A stretch of 64,000 bases of DNA. Origin: an uncultured Flavobacteriaceae bacterium (GTDB lineage Bacteria > Bacteroidota > Bacteroidia > Flavobacteriales > Flavobacteriaceae). Position numbers and translations under genes: made by a program. Positions 37,746-46,629 of this stretch are shown one piece after another. Below the pieces are notes generated by a model. It saw only the letters and a list, made by a program, of their open reading frames with translations, had not been told where the DNA came from and did no database searches. Position 1 is the first letter of the stretch. Every line of letters starts with the position of its first letter. The DNA lies in assembly GCA_947500445.1 (NCBI GenBank), contig CANMSB010000002.1, positions 62,001 through 126,000 of the forward strand, in the 5' to 3' direction.

Positions 37746-38822
37746 TCACCCAAAGGATGGCGTATGCTCCTCGGAGGTTTGTTGTGGTTTCATGTCTTTG
37801 GGGATTCTTGGGTTCATAATTTTGAACCATAGCGGTGGCACCAAGGAAAGGACCATTGAGGTGGGGTAACCAAAGGGCATCTGCGGAGAAATATCGTAAT
37901 AGTCCAAAATTTGATATTTTTTGGAGGACTTATAGTGGTGGTCGCTATGTCGGGTAAGTTCGTACAATACAATACGCCCCATTACATGATTGCTGTTCCA
38001 GGAATGTACTTCCCGAACGCGTTCGTACCTGCCCGAGGCCATTTTTTTGCGGATGAGCCCGTAATGCTCAATATAGTTCACCGATTCCAGCATAGTAAAG
38101 CCGACGATTCCGGTAAAAATAGCAAAGGTTAGGCCGATAGGTCCGAAAAACACGAAGGTAGCGGCAAGATATACCGACTGGAACAAGGTATACCATAGCA
38201 TGTCATTGGTGATAGAGAAAAACGGCTTGTCGGCTCCTTTCAATAGTTTTTGCTGAAGTTTCCATGCACTTGTATATTGCCGTGCCACCGAGGTGAACCA
38301 AAAAGAATAAACCGATTGATTGTATTTTGCCGTGGCGGGATCCTCAGCGGTGGCCGCGTTGGCATGATGGCCAAAATTATGTTCAATGTAGAAGTGCATA
38401 TAGTGCGAGGGAAGCAATAACATTTTTCCAAGATAACGTTCCCATGTTTGCTGTCGATGCCCCAATTCATGGGCCACGTTTATGCCATTGGTGCCGAGTA
38501 CGATACCTACCGAAATGATGAGGCCGACCACTTCATAGAGTGCGTAAGAATGTGCGTTCACGTCCCATAGGGTGTATAGCAGCAATCCGAACACAACGGG
38601 TACGTTAAGGTAGAGCATCCAATCAAAAACCTTGCTTTTGGCCTTTTTTTCTCGAACTTCCCCTTCATGATTGCTGGTGTCGTGCGGAAGCAATACCTCC
38701 AAAACGGGAATCATGACAAAGGCATAGAATGGGGTGAAAAAGCTCCAGGGCCCTTTAAAGTAAATACTGATGACCGCGGAAAGCGGTAAGGTCATCGCGG
38801 CAATATATTTCAGGTCTTTCAT
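37746..38822 (-). CDS. alkB: Alkane 1-monooxygenase (AlkB-type membrane di-iron enzyme)
   Basis: Integral membrane hydroxylase that inserts oxygen at the terminal carbon of alkanes. The 358-residue protein has about six hydrophobic segments and the full set of His boxes of this family: HELGH (118-122), EHNFGHH (147-153) and the late SDHHYKSS box, plus NYIEHYG. The ATG at 38822 is chosen over an in-frame TTG three codons upstream. No rubredoxin or rubredoxin reductase gene is adjacent, so electrons must come from elsewhere. Distinguishing it from xylene monooxygenase-like or related desaturase-fold enzymes needs a tree, but the HYG-type motif favours AlkB. Confidence 0.88.
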   Translation of the reverse strand: MKDLKYIAAMTLPLSAVISIYFKGPWSFFTPFYAFVMIPVLEVLLPHDTSNHEGEVREKKAKSKVFDWMLYLNVPVVFGLLLYTLWDVNAHSYALYEVVGLIISVGIVLGTNGINVAHELGHRQQTWERYLGKMLLLPSHYMHFYIEHNFGHHANAATAEDPATAKYNQSVYSFWFTSVARQYTSAWKLQQKLLKGADKPFFSITNDMLWYTLFQSVYLAATFVFFGPIGLTFAIFTGIVGFTMLESVNYIEHYGLIRKKMASGRYERVREVHSWNSNHVMGRIVLYELTRHSDHHYKSSKKYQILDYYDISPQMPFGYPTSMVLSLVPPLWFKIMNPRIPKDMKPQQTSEEHTPSFG

Positions 38823-38958
38823 GGGAAACAACGGTTACTGGTTGACAAAACGCACTATTGAAAAAAGGTTTGCTTACACTTGCGCGCCTTAGCAGGGCAT
38901 TTTAACAATTTATTCGTTCTTAAATTGGTGATATCAAGTATCTTGGTAATAAATATAA

Positions 38959-41900
38959 TTGAAATTGAACAGTTATCACAAAATACTCGACAAACTTGAT
39001 CGATTCGTAAAAAAGTATTACACCAAAATGTTGATAAAGGGGATAACCCTTTTTGTCGCTTTTGGGCTGTTGTGCTTTTTTTTGGTTTTAGGGGTGGAGT
39101 ATTTCTTATGGCTGGGTTCCACAGGCAGGTTGGGATTATTGCTGCTGCTGATAGCAGTGGAGGTCTTTTTGGTCTACCGGTACATAGCGACGCCCTTGTT
39201 TTATCTGTTCAAGCTAAAAAAAGGAATCAGCAATAAGGAGGCCTCCCGGCTAATAGGCAGGCATTTTGGGGAAGTGGGCGACAAGCTCTACAATCTTTTG
39301 GATCTTTCCGAGGATGCAGCGCAATCGGAGCTGTTGTTGGCCAGTATCGAACAGCGTTCGCGGCAGTTGAGCGAGGTATCATTTTTGGGTGCAATAGCCT
39401 ATAAGGACAATCTTAGGTATGTAAAGTATCTGTTGGTTCCCTTATTGTTGTTCGCTGCAATCGCATTTAGCGGTAATCTCGGCTCATTTTTTGGTTCGGC
39501 AAAGCGGGTAGTCAACTATGATTTGGCCTATGAACCCCCGGCCCCCTTTCGCTTTCAGGTATTGAACGACAGTCTTGAGGTGTTGGATACCGATACCTTT
39601 ACGATCAGGATGGGTACTATTGGAACGATTAGGCCGGAAACGGTGTATATCGAAATTGATGGGAAACAGGCGTTATTGACGGAGAGAAACGGGAATTACC
39701 AATACCGCTTGCCAGAGCCGCTACAGAGTACCTCTTTTTCCTTCGTATCCAATGAAGTGAGATCTCCGGAATACCGGTTAAATGTGCTAAAGACCCCCGC
39801 TATGGAAGATTTTAGCATGCGGTTGGATTATCCGAGGTATACGGGACGGGCGAACAAGCGTTTACAGGGTACGGGAAACGCCACGGTACCCGAGGGTACG
39901 CGTATTAGCTGGGAAATTAGGGGAAGGGATATCGAAAGTGTAAAGTGGACCACCAGGGATACCGCTGTCAGTTTTCAGAAGGTAGCGGTGGGCTATCGTT
40001 TGAACAAGCGGTTGTTCCGTACGGTCGGGTATGAAATTTCGACCGGGAACCAAAATGTTAACGACTATGAACGATTGGGCTATAGGATAAAAGTGGTCAA
40101 GGATGCGTTTCCTACGATAAAGGTGAACAAGGTGATAGATTCGTTAACACCCAATGTAGCGTATTTTTCAGGAGAGGCCACGGACGATTATGCTTTGAAG
40201 AAAACTGCTTTGGTCTATTTTCCCAGTACGGATACCGCAAGTAAAAAGCGTGTACCCTTGGAGTCACCAAAAGGGAATTACCAAAAGTTTTACTATACCT
40301 ATCCTTCGGGGATGGACTTAAAGGAAGATACGGAGTATCGTTTTTATTTTGAAGTGACCGATAATGATGCCGTCCACGGTGGTAAAGCTACCAAAAGTGA
40401 AGTCTTTACCATGGCATTGTTGAACCAAGACCAATTGATGGAAAAGGATTTACGGTCGCGGGAGACCTTGATCAATAGTTTTGACAAATCCATGGAGCGT
40501 TACCAAGAGCAAAAAAACGAGCTTGGGGACATCAATAAGTTACAAAAGGAAAAAAAGGAGTTGAATTTCAACGACAAGAGCCAGATAAAGCAATTTCTGA
40601 ATAAGCAGAAAAATCAGGAACAAATGATGCAAAAGCTGAGCACTCAGCTGAAAGAAAACCTTAAGCGAACCGAAAGGGATGATAAGCTGAACAAGCTATT
40701 GCAAGAACGTTTAGAGCGTCAAGAGAAAAAAGCGCTTAAGAATGCAAAACTGATAGAAGAACTACAAAAGGTAGCGGATAAGATCAACCAAGAAGAGTTG
40801 AGCAAACGGTTGGAAGAACTGGGCAAGAAACAACGAACAGGGGAGCGAAGCTTGGAACAGTTGTTGGAACTGACAAAACGGTATTATGTAACCGAGAAAA
40901 TGGCACAGTTGTCGAAGGCGCTTGAGAAAATGGCAACGGAGCAAGAGAACATGGCCAAAAAGGAAGGCCTGTCCAAAGAGGACCGTGAAAAACAGGAGGA
41001 CTTACAAAAGGCGTTCAAGTCCTTGACAGAGGAACTTAAAGAGTTACAAAAAGACAATGATGCATTAAAAAAACCATTGGAACTGAAAGTAGATGAGAAA
41101 AAGAAAACGGGGGTAGAACGGAACCAAAAGGAGGCAGTGGACATGATGAAGGCCGGTGAAGAGCAGACGGATGATAAACAGAAACCAAAAGCCATTTCGG
41201 GAAAGCAACAGTCCGCTGCGGAGAAAATGAAGGAAATGGCCAAAGAACTACAGCAGTCGGCTTCGGGTAGCTCAGGCGGGAGCAGCGTTGCAGAGGATGC
41301 TGAAATGCTACGGCAGATTTTGGATAATTTGGTCATTTTTTCGTTCAAACAAGAAGGCCTTTTCGAAACCTTGGAAAGTATTGATCAGGACGGACCGCAG
41401 TACAGCGGAGTCGTGCGTAAACAAAAGGAACTACGGGTGTTGTTCGAGCACGTGGACGATAGTTTATTCAGCCTGTCCCTACGACAACCGGAGTTATCTG
41501 AATATGTGGACGAACAGGTTACAGAGGTGTATTACAATATGGATAAGGCCTTGGACAATCTAGCCGAAAGTCAGGTATATCAAAGCGTTTCCTACCAAAA
41601 ATATGTGTTGAATGCCTCTAATGGGCTCGCTGATTTTCTGGCGAAACTTCTGGACAATATGAACCAAAGCATGAAAATGGGACAAGGGCAGGGGGAGAGC
41701 AGTGAGGGGTTTCAGTTGCCGGACATTATAAAGGAGCAGGGTGCCATGAAGAAGAAGATGGAAGGCATGGGCAAGGATGGCAAGCAAGGAGAGGGAGAAA
41801 AGGAAGACGGCCAGAAGGGTGAAGGGCAAGGAAAGGGCGAAGACGGAAAGCAAGGGCAGCAAAAAGGAGGTAAAGAGGGCAATGGTGGTGAAGATGGGGA

Positions 41901-42435
41901 TAAAAAGGGCGAAGGAAGTAACGGAAATGGGGAGGGTGATCAAAAGGGAGATAAGAAGGGTAAAGGACCCAGTGGAAACGGAAGTGGCAATGGCAATCAG
42001 TTGGGGGAGAAAGAACTGGAGGAATTGTACGAGATATATAAGCAACAGCAGGAAATTAGGGCCGCGTTGGAAAAACAACTACAGGACATGATCAACGCAT
42101 CCGATCGAAAGCTTGGGGAAAAGCTGTTGCGGCAAATGCAGGATTTTGAGGATGATTTGTTGGAGAATGGAATTACTACCAGAAGCATGCAAAAGGTAAA
42201 CAACATACAGTATGAATTATTGAAACTGGAGAATGCGGCGATGAAACAAGGTAAAAAGAAGGAACGGGAAAGCACGGTTAATGACAAAAAGTACCAGAAC
42301 CCGATCACCACGAAGCCGAAGTTGTTGGAGGAATTTAAAAATGAGATTGAATTACTTAATCGACAAGCCTTACCTTTGCGCCCCGATTATAAAGAGAAGG
42401 TGAAGGAATATTTTCGAGCGAATGATCAATTATAA
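38959..42435 (+). CDS. DUF4175 family large membrane-anchored coiled-coil protein
   Basis: A 1,158-residue protein of a Bacteroidota family of unknown function. Three hydrophobic segments lie at about residues 26-50, 57-80 and 155-172, after which a beta-rich extracytoplasmic domain (about 180-490) is followed by a long charged coiled coil (about 500-720), a second helical domain (about 760-920), and a low-complexity Gly/Lys/Glu/Gln-rich stretch (about 927-1014). The only plausible start is TTG at 38959, directly after an in-frame stop; a later ATG would cut into the first membrane segment. The 3' end overlaps ybeY by 14 bp, so the two are translationally linked. Confidence 0.85.
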   Translation: MKLNSYHKILDKLDRFVKKYYTKMLIKGITLFVAFGLLCFFLVLGVEYFLWLGSTGRLGLLLLLIAVEVFLVYRYIATPLFYLFKLKKGISNKEASRLIGRHFGEVGDKLYNLLDLSEDAAQSELLLASIEQRSRQLSEVSFLGAIAYKDNLRYVKYLLVPLLLFAAIAFSGNLGSFFGSAKRVVNYDLAYEPPAPFRFQVLNDSLEVLDTDTFTIRMGTIGTIRPETVYIEIDGKQALLTERNGNYQYRLPEPLQSTSFSFVSNEVRSPEYRLNVLKTPAMEDFSMRLDYPRYTGRANKRLQGTGNATVPEGTRISWEIRGRDIESVKWTTRDTAVSFQKVAVGYRLNKRLFRTVGYEISTGNQNVNDYERLGYRIKVVKDAFPTIKVNKVIDSLTPNVAYFSGEATDDYALKKTALVYFPSTDTASKKRVPLESPKGNYQKFYYTYPSGMDLKEDTEYRFYFEVTDNDAVHGGKATKSEVFTMALLNQDQLMEKDLRSRETLINSFDKSMERYQEQKNELGDINKLQKEKKELNFNDKSQIKQFLNKQKNQEQMMQKLSTQLKENLKRTERDDKLNKLLQERLERQEKKALKNAKLIEELQKVADKINQEELSKRLEELGKKQRTGERSLEQLLELTKRYYVTEKMAQLSKALEKMATEQENMAKKEGLSKEDREKQEDLQKAFKSLTEELKELQKDNDALKKPLELKVDEKKKTGVERNQKEAVDMMKAGEEQTDDKQKPKAISGKQQSAAEKMKEMAKELQQSASGSSGGSSVAEDAEMLRQILDNLVIFSFKQEGLFETLESIDQDGPQYSGVVRKQKELRVLFEHVDDSLFSLSLRQPELSEYVDEQVTEVYYNMDKALDNLAESQVYQSVSYQKYVLNASNGLADFLAKLLDNMNQSMKMGQGQGESSEGFQLPDIIKEQGAMKKKMEGMGKDGKQGEGEKEDGQKGEGQGKGEDGKQGQQKGGKEGNGGEDGDKKGEGSNGNGEGDQKGDKKGKGPSGNGSGNGNQLGEKELEELYEIYKQQQEIRAALEKQLQDMINASDRKLGEKLLRQMQDFEDDLLENGITTRSMQKVNNIQYELLKLENAAMKQGKKKERESTVNDKKYQNPITTKPKLLEEFKNEIELLNRQALPLRPDYKEKVKEYFRANDQL

Positions 42436-42841
42436 TTACGAGGGCTCTTTTAGTCTGACTGATGAACCCTATTATTCCGATTGGATAACTAGGGTTATTA
42501 GGTTAAATGACTTGTTGGTGTCGGAGTTATCGTATGTTTTCTGTGACGATGTTTATCTTCTCGATTTGAACAAAAGGTTTCTGAATCACGATACGTTAAC
42601 CGACATCATTACGTTCGATTATAGTGACGGCAATAAGGTTGCGGGGGACATCTTCATTTCGGTGGAGCGCGTAGCGGAAAATTCGGAAAAGTATGGAACC
42701 GATTTCGATGCGGAATTAAGGCGCGTTATGATTCACGGAGTGTTGCACCTGATGGGATATGGGGATAAAGATGAAGAAGAGAAGAAAGTTATGCGCCAGA
42801 TGGAGGATAGCATGATGAAAATGTTCCACGTGGAACATTGA
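42422..42841 (+). CDS. ybeY: Endoribonuclease YbeY, rRNA maturation factor
   Basis: Single-strand-specific metal-dependent endoribonuclease acting in 16S rRNA 3'-end maturation and ribosome quality control. The 139 residues include the metal-site motif HGVLHLMGYGDKDEE, with H105 and H109; the third ligand position, His in E. coli, is Asp here, a variation I believe is usual in Flavobacteriaceae. It overlaps the DUF4175 gene by 14 bp and precedes mnmG by 37 bp. Its last codons (MFHVEH) are written by a perfect parS-like palindrome. Confidence 0.94.
   Translation: MINYNYEGSFSLTDEPYYSDWITRVIRLNDLLVSELSYVFCDDVYLLDLNKRFLNHDTLTDIITFDYSDGNKVAGDIFISVERVAENSEKYGTDFDAELRRVMIHGVLHLMGYGDKDEEEKKVMRQMEDSMMKMFHVEH
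42822..42837. other. parS site, copy 1 (inside the ybeY 3' end)
   Basis: TGTTCCACGTGGAACA is a perfect 16-bp palindrome and matches the bacterial centromere parS (general form TGTTNCACGTGNAACA) bound by ParB. It lies entirely within the last codons and stop of ybeY, 42 bp upstream of mnmG. Confidence 0.85.
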
Positions 42842-42878
42842 TGGTCGCTAAGGGTATAAATATAATAGCGTTGACGAT

Positions 42879-44747
42879 ATGTTTGCGAACGATTATGATG
42901 TAGTGGTGGTCGGGGGAGGCCATGCAGGTGCGGAAGCCGCTGCCGCTGCCGCTAATATGGGCAGTAGTACGCTGCTGGTGACAATGAACCTGCAGACGAT
43001 TGGGCAAATGTCCTGTAATCCTGCCATGGGCGGAATCGCGAAGGGGCAGATCGTTAGAGAAATCGATGCACTTGGTGGTTATAGCGGCATTGTTACGGAT
43101 AAGAGCGCTATCCAGTTTAAAATGCTCAATAAAAGTAAAGGTCCTGCGATGTGGAGTCCCAGAGCGCAGAATGATCGTATGCGGTTTGCAGAGGAGTGGC
43201 GTCTGATGTTGGAGCGAACGCCCAATTGTGATTTCTATCAAGAAATGGTTTCGGGCCTGTTGATAGAAGCGGATAGGGTGGTGGGCGTAAAAACTTCATT
43301 GGGTTTGGAGATAAGGGCCAAAAGTGTAGTGTTGACCAATGGAACATTTTTAAATGGATTAATTCATATTGGAGAAAGACAATTGGGTGGTGGTAGGGCT
43401 GGCGAAAAGGCAGCTACTGGAATTACTGAGCAATTGGTCGCGTTGGGCTTTGAGAGCGGAAGAATGAAGACCGGCACACCCCCTAGGGTGGATGGTCGAT
43501 CTTTGGACTATTCAGTGATGATACCACAACCGGGCGATGAACGGCCGGAGCGCTTTTCTTATGAAAACACTCCAAAGTTATCAAAACAACGGGAGTGTCA
43601 CATGACCCATACGAGTCTTTTAGTGCACGATTTATTACGAGAGGGTTTTGACCGTTCTCCTATGTTCAATGGAAGCATCAAAAGTATCGGTCCTAGATAC
43701 TGCCCGTCGATAGAGGATAAAATAAATAGGTTCGCCGACAAGGATAGTCATCAGTTGTTTGTGGAACCTGAAGGTTGGGATACCGTTGAGGTCTATGTAA
43801 ACGGTTTTTCTACTTCCTTGCCAGAGGATGTTCAGTTTAAGGCGTTACGTTCGGTCAAGGGTTTTGAAAACGTAAAGTTTTTTAGACCGGGGTATGCCAT
43901 AGAGTATGATTATTTTCCACCGACACAGCTAAAGCATACCTTGGAAACAAAGCTGGTTCAAAATCTATTTTTTGCTGGGCAGATAAATGGCACCACGGGG
44001 TATGAAGAGGCCGCATCGCAAGGTTTGATGGCAGGTATTAACGCGCACCAAAAAGTTAAAGAAAAAGAGGCGTTCATTTTAAACAGGGATGAAGCGTATA
44101 TTGGAGTATTGATCGATGATTTGATAACGAAAGGCACCGAGGAACCTTATCGTATGTTTACGTCACGCGCGGAGTACCGTACCTTGTTGCGTCAAGATAA
44201 TGCCGATTTGAGGTTGACTCCTAAGGGTCATGCGTTAGGACTTGCTAGTCTAGCGCGTTTGCGACGGATGGAACAAAAGGATAAAAAGTCGGCGGCGTTT
44301 GTGTCTTTCTTTAAAAAGACCAGTGTGCTTCCGGAAGAAATCAACCCGATTCTGGAGGAGTTGGATTCATCGCCGGTACGGCAATCCGATAAAATGTACA
44401 AGGTGTTTTCTAGGCCAAAAGTGACCATGGAACATATGATGGCACTGGATAAAGTAGTCGCATATGTTGACGAGCACGAGGTAGATGATGAGGTGTTGGA
44501 ACAGACGGAGATTCAAGTGAAATATTCCGGTTATATCGCGAAGGAAAAACTGAATGCCGATAAGTTACAGCGCTTGGAAAATGTAAAAATACCGCAGGAT
44601 TTCGATTATAGCCAGTTAAAGTCTTTGTCATATGAGGCACGTGAAAAGCTTAGCGCCATCAAACCGGTGACCATTGCGCAGGCAGCTAGGGTAAGTGGTG
44701 TGAACCCATCCGACATTAGTGTTTTGCTCGTTTTTCTAGGGCGATAG
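42879..44747 (+). CDS. mnmG: tRNA uridine-5-carboxymethylaminomethyl modification enzyme MnmG
   Basis: With MnmE it builds the cmnm5 or nm5 group on wobble U34 of certain tRNAs. The 622 residues match the family length. The FAD-binding site VVVVGGGHAGAEAA is near residue 8, the signature CNPAMGGIAKG near 47-57, GGGRAGE in the middle, and the C-terminal helical domain ends in GVNPSDISVLLVFLGR. It lies in a run with DUF4175, ybeY and a methyltransferase gene and is flanked on both sides by parS-like sites. Location of mnmG (gidA) near parS and oriC is known in many bacteria. Confidence 0.97.
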   Translation: MFANDYDVVVVGGGHAGAEAAAAAANMGSSTLLVTMNLQTIGQMSCNPAMGGIAKGQIVREIDALGGYSGIVTDKSAIQFKMLNKSKGPAMWSPRAQNDRMRFAEEWRLMLERTPNCDFYQEMVSGLLIEADRVVGVKTSLGLEIRAKSVVLTNGTFLNGLIHIGERQLGGGRAGEKAATGITEQLVALGFESGRMKTGTPPRVDGRSLDYSVMIPQPGDERPERFSYENTPKLSKQRECHMTHTSLLVHDLLREGFDRSPMFNGSIKSIGPRYCPSIEDKINRFADKDSHQLFVEPEGWDTVEVYVNGFSTSLPEDVQFKALRSVKGFENVKFFRPGYAIEYDYFPPTQLKHTLETKLVQNLFFAGQINGTTGYEEAASQGLMAGINAHQKVKEKEAFILNRDEAYIGVLIDDLITKGTEEPYRMFTSRAEYRTLLRQDNADLRLTPKGHALGLASLARLRRMEQKDKKSAAFVSFFKKTSVLPEEINPILEELDSSPVRQSDKMYKVFSRPKVTMEHMMALDKVVAYVDEHEVDDEVLEQTEIQVKYSGYIAKEKLNADKLQRLENVKIPQDFDYSQLKSLSYEAREKLSAIKPVTIAQAARVSGVNPSDISVLLVFLGR

Positions 44748-44754
44748 CAGATAG

Positions 44755-44770
44755 GGTTCCACGTGGAACG
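44755..44770. other. parS site, copy 2 (just after mnmG)
   Basis: GGTTCCACGTGGAACG contains the 14-bp perfect palindrome GTTCCACGTGGAAC, identical to the core of the site at 42822-42837. It lies 7 bp after the mnmG stop codon in non-coding sequence. Two such cores 1.9 kb apart are very unlikely by chance. Confidence 0.82.
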
Positions 44771-44907
44771 CTGTTTAAAACAACACTGTTTTGTTCCCAG
44801 CTTTGCTAAAAAATGCACCATCACAAGAACATGCACCAGCAGAAATAGCTATCCCAAGAACAAGTAGCTAACGTAAACAATACGCCACAACTAAGGCCTA
44901 TAGTCCC

Positions 44908-45741
44908 ATGAAGGAATTTTTAAGAACTAAGGATCATTCCGTAACCGGTGAGGCGTTCACCCTGTTGTTGGATGAGGACATGGAAATGCTGCGCACCGAA
45001 CCGATACCGCCAAACGTAGATCGATATTATGAGAGCGACGCCTACATTTCGCATACCGATGCGCAGGCTTCCATAATAGAAAAGCTATACCAAATCGTAA
45101 AAAGGCGAAACCTTCAAGGAAAGGTGAAGCTAATAACGCGGAATAATAAAACGGGAAAACGGCTGTTGGATTTTGGTGCGGGAACCGGAGATTTTTTAGT
45201 AACCGCCAAGGAGAAGGGTTGGGAGATCGAAGGGGTGGAACCAAGTCCAATAGCGCAAGAGAACGCACGGAAAAAAGGCCTTCGATTGTGTGGCTCTGTA
45301 AAAGAGCTTCAAAACAAAAAATTTGACGTAATCACCCTTTGGCACGTTTTAGAGCATGTTCCAAATTTAGAGGAACAGATCGGGGAGTTGGAGGGGCTGC
45401 TCGCCAATGACGGAACGCTTATTGTAGCCGTTCCGAACTTTAGGTCGTACGACGCAAAACGATATGGAACCTTTTGGGCGGCCTATGATGTGCCGCGGCA
45501 CGTATGGCATTTTTCCAGAAATGCCATACCCAAACTTTTTCAAAAGGTAAATCTTGAAGTCGTCGCGACCCGTCCCATGTTTTTTGATTCCTTCTACGTT
45601 TCCCTATTGTCGGAAAAATATAAGACTGGACAAAATAGATACTTAAGTGCTTTTTGGAACGGATTAAAATCGAACCTAAAGGCATCCCGCACCAAGGAAT
45701 ATTCTTCCGTCATTTACATACTGCGTCGCAAAGAGGCATAA
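44908..45741 (+). CDS. Class I SAM-dependent methyltransferase
   Basis: A 277-residue methyltransferase of the Methyltransf_23 type. SAM-binding motif I is LLDFGAGTGDF at about residues 87-97, followed by an acidic loop GVEPSPIA and the motif TLWHVLEHVPNLEEQ. The C-terminal region has YDVPRHVWHFS. The first 40 residues resemble the substrate-side extension seen in relatives. The acceptor is unknown. It lies 160 bp after mnmG with the second parS site between them. Confidence 0.85.
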   Translation: MKEFLRTKDHSVTGEAFTLLLDEDMEMLRTEPIPPNVDRYYESDAYISHTDAQASIIEKLYQIVKRRNLQGKVKLITRNNKTGKRLLDFGAGTGDFLVTAKEKGWEIEGVEPSPIAQENARKKGLRLCGSVKELQNKKFDVITLWHVLEHVPNLEEQIGELEGLLANDGTLIVAVPNFRSYDAKRYGTFWAAYDVPRHVWHFSRNAIPKLFQKVNLEVVATRPMFFDSFYVSLLSEKYKTGQNRYLSAFWNGLKSNLKASRTKEYSSVIYILRRKEA

Positions 45742-46037
45742 ACGACAACTGCATCCCGATAAAATGGATTTTAAGGCTTTTTAGGGCACTTTGGCGATAA
45801 GCCCAAACCGGTGGGTCAAATAGAAATTTTGATCGGTAAAAGCGATTTAAAACAGGCTATTTTCAATAGACTTCGACAATGTTTAAAAAATAATCAATAG
45901 GTTTTGATTATAATAGAGGTGGCTGCCAATTGCAAACGGGATAAAGGTAATGGGTTAAATTTTACCATAGTTCGTGATGCATTAGAAAAGCTTTGCTACT
46001 TTTGCCGAGTTCAAAAAAACACTATAAACAAAATATC
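45742..46037. other. Intergenic region before the OmpH-like gene
   Basis: These 296 bp hold no convincing reading frame. The only clear element is a -7 box TACTTTTG at 45997-46004 upstream of the OmpH-like gene. Confidence 0.5.
45997..46004 (+). promoter_or_regulatory. Candidate -7 box of the OmpH-like gene
   Basis: TACTTTTG matches TANNTTTG and lies 33 bp upstream of the ATG at 46038. It makes an in-frame ATG-less extension further upstream unlikely. No good -33 TTG was found. Confidence 0.5.
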
Positions 46038-46547
46038 ATGAAAAAATTGTTAGTGACGCTCACGGTCATCGGAGTAATGTCATGCCAACAGCCGGCAAAA
46101 ATGGCCTATGTCGACAATGTGAAATTGTTGGACGAGTATCAAGAGAAAATGGACATTGAGGCAAAGTTCAATGCCAAGGTAGACGCCATGACCAAAAAGA
46201 AGGATAGTATTTCCCAAGCTTTTCAATTGGAGGCCCAAGCCTTTCAAGCAAAAGCCCAGGGAATGTCACAGAAAAAAGCCCAAGAGGAATATGGTATCAT
46301 ACAGCAGAAGGGGCAGTTTATTGGACAACAATTGCAACAGGAAGAACAGCAGATCCAGCAAGAAGGCCGTACCGAAATGGATTCTCTGGTGAGCAAGGTC
46401 AAAAAGGAGATCAAAACCTTTGGTAAAGCCCAAGGATACAACTACATTCTAGGCGGTGGCGAAGGCGGTGCGGTATTGTACGGATCCGAAACCGACGATA
46501 TAACCGACGAAATCCTAAAAATCCTTAACGACAAGTACAAAAAGTAA
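46038..46547 (+). CDS. OmpH/Skp family lipoprotein
   Basis: A 169-residue envelope protein related to the periplasmic chaperone Skp, which holds unfolded outer-membrane proteins. The N-terminus MKKLLVTLTVIGVMSCQQ is a lipoprotein signal with lipobox VMSC, which is unusual for classic soluble Skp. The body is a long Gln/Lys/Glu-rich helical pair (about residues 35-135) and a C-terminal core with YNYILGGGEGGAVLYG. The ATG at 46038 is chosen because it starts the signal peptide. A strong terminator follows. Confidence 0.88.
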   Translation: MKKLLVTLTVIGVMSCQQPAKMAYVDNVKLLDEYQEKMDIEAKFNAKVDAMTKKKDSISQAFQLEAQAFQAKAQGMSQKKAQEEYGIIQQKGQFIGQQLQQEEQQIQQEGRTEMDSLVSKVKKEIKTFGKAQGYNYILGGGEGGAVLYGSETDDITDEILKILNDKYKK

Positions 46548-46551
46548 GCAA

Positions 46552-46575
46552 TACCATTTTAACTTTAAAACGGTA
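46552..46575. repeat. 24-bp intergenic palindrome, copy 2
   Basis: TACCATTTTAA, CT, TTAAAACGGTA. It has the same arms and spacing as the copy at 34719-34742, with two differences in the right arm. It starts 4 bp after the OmpH-like gene. Confidence 0.5.
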
Positions 46576-46592
46576 TAAGGCAACACTTTTTC

Positions 46593-46629
46593 AAAAACCC
46601 AATACCCTACCAGGGTGTTGGGTTTTTTT
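46593..46629. terminator. Bidirectional intrinsic terminator between convergent genes
   Basis: Arms AAACCCAATACCCT (46595-46608) and AGGGTGTTGGGTTT (46612-46625) pair along 14 bases with one wobble, flanked by A and T runs. It serves the OmpH-like gene on the plus strand and the DoxX-like gene on the minus strand, touching the stop codon of the latter. Confidence 0.85.

Noticed and set aside
44636-44652. Third CACGTG site near the end of mnmG
   Set aside because: Only the six central bases match; the outer bases do not form the parS palindrome.
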